Below the pieces are notes generated by a model that worked only from the letters and a program-made list of their open reading frames with translations, was not told the origin of the DNA and did no database searches. DNA of 10,491 nucleotides from contig RFJH01000076.1 of NCBI GenBank assembly GCA_003694975.1, positions 1-10,491 on the forward strand, given 5' to 3'. The stretch's first letter is position 1, and each line of letters opens with the position of its first letter. The DNA is from Anaerolineae bacterium. Lineage in GTDB: Bacteria > Chloroflexota > Anaerolineae > Anaerolineales > Villigracilaceae. This document shows, one piece after another, positions 5,161 through 10,491 of the stretch. Position numbers and translations under genes: made by a program.

Positions 5161-6462
5161 ATGATCGTGCATGATAAGATCGCGGCGATTCTGCCAGAGT
5201 GGCGCGAGCGTGTCAAACGCCTGGTAAAAGAACATGGTGACGTCGTCGTAGATCAAGTGACCGTTCGCCAGATTTACGGCGGAATGCGCGGTGTGAAGAG
5301 CCTGGTGACGGACATCTCGTTCGTTGACCCGGACCAGGGCATCCGCTTCCGGGGCTATACCATCCCTGAAGTTCTGGAGAGACTACCCAAACCGGATGGC
5401 GCCGAGATGCCCTACGTGGGCGGTCTGTACTATCTCTTACTGGTCGGTGAGATGCCGACGAAGGACGACGCCCTGGCGGTGGAGAACGAGTGGAAAGCCC
5501 GCAGCGTCGTGCCGCAACACGTCTTCGATGTCTTGCGCGTCCTGGCGCCGCTGGCGCACCCGATGCAACTCTTCTCCCAGGCGGTGTTGTCTTTGCAGTC
5601 GTCCTCCCTGTTCACACGCAAATACCACGAGGGCATGACCAAAGATGAATATTGGGGCCCTATGTTGGAGGACAGCCTGAACCTGACCGCCAAACTGCCC
5701 ACCCTGGCGGCGTTCGTCTACAACCTGAAGTACCGCAGCGGCGCCGTCCCGCACCCGGACCCGGACCTGGACTGGGCGGCCAACTTCGCCCACATGATCG
5801 GTGTGGACGATCCCGAATACTACGACCTGGCGCGCCTGTACTTCATTCTACATTCCGACCATGAGAGCGGCAACGCCAGCGCTCACGTGACGCATCTGGT
5901 AGCCTCCACGCTTTCGGATATCTACTACGCGTTCTCCGCCGGCATGAATGCTCTGGCCGGCCCCCTGCACGGCCTGGCGAATCAGGAGACGCTGCGCTGG
6001 CTGCTGGGCGTCTACGAGAAGTTCCAGGGCGTGCCGACGCGCGAGCAACTGCGCGAATACGCCTGGGATACCCTCAACGCCGGGAAAGTCATTCCGGGCT
6101 ACGGCCATGCCGTGTTGCGCGTGCCCGACCCGCGCTTCTGGGCGCAGTTCGAGTTTGGGAAGCGCCATATGCCGGATGACGATCTCTTCCGCCTGGTTTC
6201 CCTGGTCTACGAGGTGGTGCCGGAGGTACTCAAGGAGCAGGGGAAGGCGCGCTATCCAATCCCGAACGTGGATGCCATCAGTGGCACATTACAGTACCAC
6301 TACGGCGTGCGCGAGTTCGATTTCTACACCGTACTCTTCGGTGTGGGCCGTGCGCTCGGCGTGACGGCCAACGCCGTCTGGGCACGCGCCTTGGGGCAGC
6401 CCATCGAGCGTCCCAAGTCCGTGACGACGGCCATGCTGGAGGAACTCGTGGCAGGGAAGTGA
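5161..6462 (+). CDS. gltA: Citrate synthase, eukaryotic (mitochondrial) type
   Basis: A 433-residue citrate synthase that condenses oxaloacetate with acetyl-CoA. It resembles the mitochondrial enzyme far more than the E. coli GltA type, with blocks such as DPDQGIRFRGYTIPE (56-70), HSDHESGN-x-SAH (231-242), MN-x-LAGPLHGLANQE (262-276), GYGHAVLR-x-x-DPR (313-325), PNVDA (368-372), LFGVGRALGV (392-401) and ERPKS (416-420). Taking pig numbering minus four, the catalytic triad is H270, H316 and D371, and the oxaloacetate-binding arginines are R325, R397 and R417, all present. The ATG at 5161 has AAGGAG 7 nt upstream; a TTG nine codons earlier is not supported. The eukaryotic-type fold is known in some bacteria, for example Geobacter. 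It lies next to mdh and ends in a strong terminator. 2-methylcitrate synthase activity is less likely given this subfamily. Confidence 0.94.
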   Translation: MIVHDKIAAILPEWRERVKRLVKEHGDVVVDQVTVRQIYGGMRGVKSLVTDISFVDPDQGIRFRGYTIPEVLERLPKPDGAEMPYVGGLYYLLLVGEMPTKDDALAVENEWKARSVVPQHVFDVLRVLAPLAHPMQLFSQAVLSLQSSSLFTRKYHEGMTKDEYWGPMLEDSLNLTAKLPTLAAFVYNLKYRSGAVPHPDPDLDWAANFAHMIGVDDPEYYDLARLYFILHSDHESGNASAHVTHLVASTLSDIYYAFSAGMNALAGPLHGLANQETLRWLLGVYEKFQGVPTREQLREYAWDTLNAGKVIPGYGHAVLRVPDPRFWAQFEFGKRHMPDDDLFRLVSLVYEVVPEVLKEQGKARYPIPNVDAISGTLQYHYGVREFDFYTVLFGVGRALGVTANAVWARALGQPIERPKSVTTAMLEELVAGK

Positions 6463-6486
6463 TCTTGCCTTCGCCGCGCGAAAGAG

Positions 6487-6520
6487 AGCCCCGGCAGTCT
6501 CCAGGCTGCCGGGCTTTTTC
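6487..6520 (+). terminator. Intrinsic terminator after gltA
   Basis: CCCGGCAG (6490-6497) pairs with CTGCCGGG (6506-6513) around an 8-nt loop, followed at once by CTTTTTC. It begins 25 nt after the gltA stop and has the classical stem-plus-T-run layout. Confidence 0.88.
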
Positions 6521-6885
6521 TTTACCCCTGCTCACAAGCGGACAGCGGCGATATCTGCGCCTCCTTCCGGTCAAAGCGCGCACCGACCTCCGCATCCCGC
6601 TGTGCACGCCCCTTCGATGAACTCAGGGCAGCGTCCTCCACCACCTCCGCCACGCTCTCGCCCACCGAAGGAACGCTCCCCTCCCTCAGCGCCTTCTCCC
6701 GCTGCGCAACCTGGTATGCCCACCCAATCGCCTTCCACCGCGCACAGTGGCTACATCCATAGTAACGCGCCCTTCTTTACCTCGCTGCTTTCCCAAACAC
6801 GTGGTTTCGCTCAACCCAACCCAAAGCGGAGTGTCGTCTATTCGGAAGCAGTGCGTCCATCTTTTTACATGTTGATTCCGACTCA
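6521..6885. other. Intergenic stretch without a convincing gene, containing one dispersed-repeat-like motif
   Basis: No gene with a start, a ribosome site and recognisable protein was found. At about 6609-6630 the sequence CCCCTTCGATGAACTCAGGG resembles the CTTCGACAAGCTCAGGG-type extragenic repeats common in GC-rich bacteria and recalls the cluster at 10381-10491. On the minus strand one frame (6776-6522) is open for about 84 codons with coding-like composition but has no supported start. The segment marks the change from GC-rich DNA on the left to AT-richer DNA on the right. No clear terminator for the minus-strand pair was seen. Confidence 0.5.
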
Positions 6886-7920
6886 TTATGGGGTCTCGGT
6901 TTGGGGCCCAGTCGGCGTCGGACACAAATACTCCCTATCCAGAAACTCTTTTCCCAATACGGTTTCCACATCCAGCAGATAGATTCCTCCCTTCCACTCG
7001 AAAGCAATCCAGTGGCCATCCGGCGACCATAACGCTCCAGTTACTTCTTCACCGGGAAGAATGGGAAATACACATTGTCCATCAGATGAGACTATCATTA
7101 ACTGATGAGCATACCCGTCCACATAAGATAATAACTGTCCACTCGGAGACCAGGAGGGCATGTAACTATACCCTCTGGAAGTCAGTCGGCTCATTCGTTT
7201 TGTTGTTATATCCATCACATACATATTGGCGGTCTCAGGGTCTTGAAACAAAGAAAACGCAATTTTTTGCCCGTCAGGTGACCACGATAGCCAGGGAAGA
7301 ATTCGCGTACCTTCAATGATTTCTTCTCCTGAGGCTCCATTGACCAGCTGAATTCCATCAGATTTACCTGCCTCATCATAATGAATAAACACCATCAAAT
7401 TTCCATCAGGAGACCAAGTTGCAATCCGAACGTGCTGCAAGAATGAATGCGTGCCTGGCAAATTACCTATGAGTTCTCTTTCCATGTTTTTTTCATTACC
7501 CACATTGACCAGCTGTATTCCACTTCTACCAACATAGCTATCATAGGCGTAATAAGCAATTCGCCCATTGGGTAGCCAATCCATAGCAAGCACAGTTCCT
7601 CTACTTGTCTCTAGCAACACTCTCTGTGTACCACTGCTTGCATCCACTAAGTAGATGCGCGATATTCTTTTGGTATGCACACCAAGGACTAAATAGTTTA
7701 CTGCAAGCATTGTGCTGTCAGGTGACCAGGCACCCAACGTATATCCCGGCCCAAGGGGAGGCAGAAGATTATGTGCATAGGGAAGTTCCAGCAATCCCGG
7801 CGAAGGGGTAACCGATGATGTGGCACTTTGAGAGTAAAGTTCCCAAAGACTTGCGCACACTAATACACAGAGTACCATGCCTGCCAACAAGGTCAGAGAC
7901 ACTATTCGACACCTTTTCAT
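6886..7920 (-). CDS. Membrane-anchored PD40/TolB-like beta-propeller protein
   Basis: A 344-residue protein of unknown specific role. Residues 1-5 are basic (MKRCR) and 6-26 are hydrophobic, giving a signal anchor or uncleaved signal; the cysteines there do not form a good lipobox (V precedes C22). A Ser/Thr/Pro linker (31-42) leads to six propeller blades, each with the WSPDG-type PD40 signature: WSPDS (65-69), WLPNG (115-119), WSPDG (169-173), WSPDG (213-217), WSPSG (257-261) and WSPDG (298-302). Such repeats occur in TolB and in peptidase propellers, but no catalytic domain is attached. The blades would face outside the membrane and probably bind protein or glycan. It lies 13 nt after the HETVH gene, whose TGA forms part of the ribosome site (TGAGGT), so the two are cotranscribed. 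ATG at 7920 or the GTG two codons before are both possible starts. Its GC content (about 40% in sampled lines) is far below the flanks. Confidence 0.8.
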   Translation of the reverse strand: MKRCRIVSLTLLAGMVLCVLVCASLWELYSQSATSSVTPSPGLLELPYAHNLLPPLGPGYTLGAWSPDSTMLAVNYLVLGVHTKRISRIYLVDASSGTQRVLLETSRGTVLAMDWLPNGRIAYYAYDSYVGRSGIQLVNVGNEKNMERELIGNLPGTHSFLQHVRIATWSPDGNLMVFIHYDEAGKSDGIQLVNGASGEEIIEGTRILPWLSWSPDGQKIAFSLFQDPETANMYVMDITTKRMSRLTSRGYSYMPSWSPSGQLLSYVDGYAHQLMIVSSDGQCVFPILPGEEVTGALWSPDGHWIAFEWKGGIYLLDVETVLGKEFLDREYLCPTPTGPQTETP

Positions 7921-7933
7921 CGTCACTTTTACC

Positions 7934-8740
7934 TCAGGGAGCACCACCTAATCGAAGGACTGCTTCCATAATGTGTTGGACATGATAAGCGATTTCCTGG
8001 GGAAGAGGGTAAAGGGGCAACAGGTCTGCTTGATAGCCGGGAGAGAGGTTCACCATCAGTTCCTGCGCTCTTTCAAGATCGGCACGAGAATCAAGCGACA
8101 AAGCGGCTATTTCATCCCATTTACCACCCAGTTTTTCTTCATCAGGTAAAATCTCCTCTACAAAGCGATTATGAGCTTGGTATTGCGCCTGCCATGCCTC
8201 CAACTCTCCTTGCACCGACAAAGCTTTAACCACTCCCTGCTGCAGGTGCACAGTTTCATGAATCACAAGGGAAACCATATAAGGGTCGCTTGGTGATGTT
8301 TCAAGGGAATAGGTGTTGGCGTCCAGATAAACCTTGGGGTGGGGAAAGCCCTTCCCAGGCCACCACCATGGCAAGTACATCGCCCCTGCCCCTCGAATCG
8401 GCTTGAAATCAATGTAGACCTTCTTCTCAACAAGGTATCGGGCTGCATTATCACCAACCGGCCCCGCCTTCGCCATGTTTTCCAAGAGATCCATTTTCCA
8501 GGCCATAAATCTGGCTTGTTGAATTTGTATTGGTGTTGGCGGGCCAGGAGTCCCGATAATTGGTGGAGTGGGGATAGGAATCGGCTGTGGCGTAGGTGAA
8601 GGGGTGGGAGAAGCAGTCGCAATAGAGGGCGGTGTAGATCTGTTTCTGTTGGCTTCCTCGCGAGCTCGCTCCAATTGCTCGTAATCCCCCCTGCTTCCAA
8701 CCCATGTCCGGGGGCACATACCCACTCGCGCCGTCCACAC
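7934..8740 (-). CDS. Proline-rich protein with HExxH zincin-like domain, probably frameshifted at its 5' end
   Basis: The open frame gives 268 residues. Residues 19-36 are charged and helical (DYEQLERAREEANRNRS). Residues 37-72 are a Pro/Thr/Ser-rich linker, and 75-268 form a globular domain with H161-E162-T-V-H165, the zinc-binding HExxH motif, inside a hydrophobic helix (MVSLVIHETVHLQQG). E179 or E181 in GELEAW is a candidate third ligand. The product may be a metallopeptidase; the substrate is unknown and I do not recognise a named family. No signal peptide is visible. The start is doubtful: GTG at 8740 has no ribosome site, and the first 18 residues look unnatural. Removing one base from the C6 run at 8686-8691 joins the body to another frame (see the fragment at 8686-8768). 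So the gene may be a truncated remnant, an assembly error, or the tail of a larger protein. It is followed directly by the propeller gene. Confidence 0.65.
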   Translation of the reverse strand: MWTARVGMCPRTWVGSRGDYEQLERAREEANRNRSTPPSIATASPTPSPTPQPIPIPTPPIIGTPGPPTPIQIQQARFMAWKMDLLENMAKAGPVGDNAARYLVEKKVYIDFKPIRGAGAMYLPWWWPGKGFPHPKVYLDANTYSLETSPSDPYMVSLVIHETVHLQQGVVKALSVQGELEAWQAQYQAHNRFVEEILPDEEKLGGKWDEIAALSLDSRADLERAQELMVNLSPGYQADLLPLYPLPQEIAYHVQHIMEAVLRLGGAP

Positions 8741-8768
8741 CGACCGGATTTATGGTATATTCTTGCCG
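8686..8768 (-). pseudogene. Possible upstream coding fragment in another frame, joined to the HExxH gene by a frameshift
   Basis: On the minus strand, the frame following the TGA at 8771-8769 reads RQEYTINPVGVDGASGYVPP and then DMGWKQG, up to a run of six G. With five G the reading would continue into DYEQLERAREEANRNRS, the credible start of the HExxH protein body. The NPVG-x-D-x-x-G string is loosely like the end of RHS core repeats (NPL-x-x-x-DP-x-G), after which variable C-terminal domains are attached. The RHS link is only a weak resemblance over about 15 residues. The fragment overlaps the promoter of the divergent methyltransferase gene. Confidence 0.3.
8753..8761 (+). promoter_or_regulatory. 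Candidate extended -10 promoter of the methyltransferase-deacetylase pair
   Basis: TGG followed by TATATT (8756-8761) makes an extended -10; the -35 (around 8733-8738) is poor. The predicted start is near 8768, about 44 nt before the ATG. Confidence 0.4.
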
Positions 8769-8774
8769 TCACAG

Positions 8775-8793
8775 GCAAGGCATCGCACCTTGC
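8775..8793 (+). other. Small hairpin in the methyltransferase leader
   Basis: GCAAGG (8775-8780) and CCTTGC (8788-8793) form a perfect 6-bp stem with a 7-nt loop, located between the predicted transcription start and the ribosome site AGGAG (8801-8805). There is no T-run, so a terminator is unlikely. Confidence 0.4.
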
Positions 8794-8811
8794 ACATCCC
8801 AGGAGAGATGT

Positions 8812-9612
8812 ATGGAAATCAACTACCAGGAAACCAGCAACGACTTGCTGAAACGCATCGACATCCATCAGCGCTACGGCCAGCGCGATATTGACGAATG
8901 GATGCTCGACGTGCTCGACCTCCAACCCGGCCTCCGCATCCTGGACGTGGGATGTGGAGCGGGAAAACAATGTTTCCTTTTCCATGAGCACTTGAAAGGA
9001 CAAGCCGAAATCATCGGCGGCGACGTGAACCCTGAACTCCTCGACAAGGCCCGCAGTGAGAACGCCCGTCGCGGCGCCCCGATCACGTTTACCGAACTGG
9101 ACTTCAACAAACGCTTCCCCTACGAGGACGACACCTTCGACCTGCTCTCCTGCTGCTTTGCCATCTACTACGCCGCGGATATCCCCTTCACCATCCGCGA
9201 GATGCACCGCGTCCTGAAGCCCGGCGGACGCCTCTTCACCACCGGCCCCATGCCGGAGAACAAGCAACTCTTCTACGATATCATCAAGGAGGCCACCGGG
9301 AAACCCATCCCGCCCATGCCCGGTTCCTCGCGCTACAGTAGCGAAATTCTGGACGCCATCAAAGCGACCTTTGCTGAGGTCGAGGTGCACATCTTCGAGA
9401 ATCCGCTCGTCTTCCCCGACGCAGAGCCGTTCCTGGAATACACACGCGCCTCGCTCTCCGAAGACCGCAAACTGTGGCGCGGTCTCTTCCAGGGGCGGGA
9501 CGAATTCGAGCAGGTCATGGCTGCCATCCGCGAGGTAGCCGAGAAGCGCCTGGCGCAAGATGGCAAATTGGTGATGACCAAGGTGGTCGGCGGCTTCCTG
9601 GCGAGGAAGTAG
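8812..9612 (+). CDS. Class I SAM-dependent methyltransferase
   Basis: A 266-residue methyltransferase of the UbiE/Methyltransf_11 kind. Visible elements are the SAM-binding motif I ILDVGCGAG (43-51), the acidic residue after beta-2 in IIGGDVNPE (67-75, D71), a post-motif acidic D97 in TELDFN, motif II-like FDLLSCCFAIYY (109-120), and RVLKPGGRLFTTGP (133-146). The C-terminal part (150-266) is family-variable and contains an aromatic, charged region that could cap the substrate. The substrate is not determined. The ATG at 8812 has AGGAG 6 nt upstream; the ATG at 8808 is out of frame, and codons further upstream overlap the promoter. The deacetylase gene starts 5 nt after its stop, so both products probably work on the same small molecule or sugar. 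It is divergent from the HExxH gene, and its GC content returns to the high level of the left part. Confidence 0.88.
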   Translation: MEINYQETSNDLLKRIDIHQRYGQRDIDEWMLDVLDLQPGLRILDVGCGAGKQCFLFHEHLKGQAEIIGGDVNPELLDKARSENARRGAPITFTELDFNKRFPYEDDTFDLLSCCFAIYYAADIPFTIREMHRVLKPGGRLFTTGPMPENKQLFYDIIKEATGKPIPPMPGSSRYSSEILDAIKATFAEVEVHIFENPLVFPDAEPFLEYTRASLSEDRKLWRGLFQGRDEFEQVMAAIREVAEKRLAQDGKLVMTKVVGGFLARK

Positions 9613-9617
9613 AGACG

Positions 9618-10259
9618 ATGATTTTCTACGGCAAACGCGTCCTCTTCATCGGCGCCCACCCGGACGATATCGAACTGGGGTGCGGCGCGCTGCTCCATCA
9701 TATCAACGGCAAGAGCGATATCCTGTGCGTCACGCTCTCGGACAATCAAAAGAACCCCCTGCTGAAGAACGTGGTCGAGGAACATTACCGCAGCATGGCC
9801 GTCCTGGGTGTGCCGCGCGAGCGCGATATCGTCGGCACCTTCGAGACGCGTCGCTTCCCCGACGCCCGCCAGGAGATTCTGGAATACCTGCTCAAACTGC
9901 GCCGCGAGTTCGATCCGCAGATCGTTTTCGTACACACGCGGCAGGACATTCACCAGGACCACAACGTGGTCACAGAGGAGGCCCTGCGTGCCTACCGGGG
10001 ACGAACCGTCCTGGGCTTCGACGTGCTGCGCAGCAGTTACAATTTCTTCCCCCACTTTCTTGTCGAGGTCAACGAGCGAGACGTGGAGAAGAAAATCGAG
10101 GCCCTCTCGCAATACAAGACCTACGCCGATAAATACTACTTCGATCCCGGCGTGCTGCGCGCTACGATGGTGCGGCACGGCACCCTGGCCGAACGCGATT
10201 TCGCTGAGGGCTTCGATATCCTGAGAATTGTGGGGAAATTCGAGATTTGCGGGGCGTAA
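9618..10259 (+). CDS. PIG-L/LmbE family N-deacetylase
   Basis: A 213-residue zinc-dependent deacetylase of the PIG-L family, which removes acetyl groups from N-acetylglucosamine-type substrates (GlcNAc-PI, mycothiol and bacillithiol precursors, antibiotics, glycans). The signature is complete: IGAHPDDIELGCG (11-23, with H14, D16 and D17) and HTRQDIHQDH (106-115), which supplies the remaining zinc histidine. The length is normal for the short bacterial type. There is no signal peptide, so it acts in the cytoplasm. The ATG at 9618 lies 5 nt after the methyltransferase stop; the ribosome site (GGAAGTAGAG region) is weak, consistent with translational coupling. No glycosyltransferase or cysteine ligase is visible in the window, so a bacillithiol-type role is not supported. 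A sugar- or natural-product-tailoring role with the methyltransferase is inference. Confidence 0.9.
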   Translation: MIFYGKRVLFIGAHPDDIELGCGALLHHINGKSDILCVTLSDNQKNPLLKNVVEEHYRSMAVLGVPRERDIVGTFETRRFPDARQEILEYLLKLRREFDPQIVFVHTRQDIHQDHNVVTEEALRAYRGRTVLGFDVLRSSYNFFPHFLVEVNERDVEKKIEALSQYKTYADKYYFDPGVLRATMVRHGTLAERDFAEGFDILRIVGKFEICGA

Positions 10260-10380
10260 TTTCGCTCACGCCGAAGGTGACCGACACTCTGCCCTCGGCG
10301 CAACATTTACCTTACTCGCCGGACATCGGACCATCCGAATTCGCGCCCAGGATGGGATTCATCCCGTCCCCACCCCCGCC
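10260..10380. other. Non-coding DNA after the deacetylase gene
   Basis: No gene is seen. CGCCGA (10269-10274) can pair with TCGGCG (10295-10300), a 6-bp stem with a 20-nt loop that may extend by two pairs. Only weakly T-rich sequence follows, so it is at best a weak terminator for the methyltransferase-deacetylase unit. Confidence 0.4.
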
Positions 10381-10491
10381 AAGCCCCTCGACAGGCTTGG
10401 AGTAAACTCCGCGTAGCGTAGTCGAGGCGCTTAGCGCGTCGAGGCAGCCTGCCACCGGCGTCTCGACTTCGGCCTCCCTTCGACGCGATAC
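10381..10491. repeat. Palindromic extragenic repeat cluster (GTCGAGG/CCTCGAC)
   Basis: CCTCGAC (10386-10392) is the inverse of GTCGAGG at 10421-10427, and GTCGAGG recurs at 10438-10444. TCTCGAC (10461-10467) and CTTCGAC are variants near the edge. GGAG-TAAA-CTCC (10399-10410) is a perfect small hairpin within the first inverted pair, and GCGC-TTA-GCGC sits between the two direct copies. The type recalls the dispersed CTTCGACAAGCTCAGG-like extragenic palindromes of GC-rich bacteria, with a single related motif at about 6609-6630. The cluster runs off the right edge. Confidence 0.55.

Noticed and set aside
6602..6982. A 126-codon plus-strand frame rich in Pro and Ser
   Set aside because: Low-complexity translation of C-rich non-coding DNA that runs into the 3' end of the propeller gene; no ribosome site.
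8263..9558. A 431-codon minus-strand frame across the HExxH gene and the methyltransferase
   Set aside because: Most of it is the antisense of the methyltransferase, which has complete motifs, a ribosome site and a downstream partner.
10228..10416. A 62-codon plus-strand frame after the deacetylase gene
   Set aside because: It overlaps the end of the deacetylase gene in another frame and runs through the palindromic repeat; no homology or ribosome site.

Overview
The window looks like a piece of a bacterial chromosome from the Chloroflexota (perhaps an Anaerolineae-like lineage). The clues are a short-roofed GroES, a GroES-TrxB pair, a mitochondrial-type citrate synthase, and a Ni-CO dehydrogenase with its ferredoxin. 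Taxonomy is inferred from protein character only. Most of the DNA is GC-rich, with one clearly AT-richer stretch in the middle.

Left end (1-1183): a minus-strand pair, cooF (complete) and cooS (only its first 32 codons), encodes the electron-transfer protein and the catalytic subunit of anaerobic CO dehydrogenase. About 445 bp separate cooF from the divergent aminotransferase gene. This gap holds a candidate minus promoter with an FNR/CRP-like dyad beside its -35 box, an unexplained leader of about 290 nt, and the plus promoter of the aminotransferase.

Centre left (1184-6520), plus strand: a class III PLP aminotransferase of the taurine/omega-amino-acid type, groES, trxB, malate dehydrogenase and a eukaryotic-type citrate synthase. 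groES and trxB are probably one unit with an internal hairpin, closed by a terminator after trxB. mdh has its own promoter region with a perfect 7-bp dyad. mdh and gltA are adjacent TCA-cycle genes that supply and use oxaloacetate, separated by a hairpin; gltA ends in a classical terminator. Together with cooS/cooF this is a central-carbon and redox-housekeeping neighbourhood.

Centre right (6521-8768): about 360 bp without a convincing gene, then an AT-richer minus-strand pair. The first gene encodes a proline-rich protein with an HETVH zincin motif, and its 5' end looks frameshifted. The second encodes a membrane-anchored protein with six PD40/TolB-like propeller repeats. Base composition and the damaged 5' end suggest acquired DNA. 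This pair is the least explained part of the window.

Right end (8812-10491), plus strand: a class I SAM methyltransferase and a PIG-L/LmbE-type deacetylase separated by 5 nt, followed by non-coding DNA that ends in a palindromic repeat cluster built on GTCGAGG/CCTCGAC. No tRNA, rRNA, CRISPR array or transposase gene was seen.
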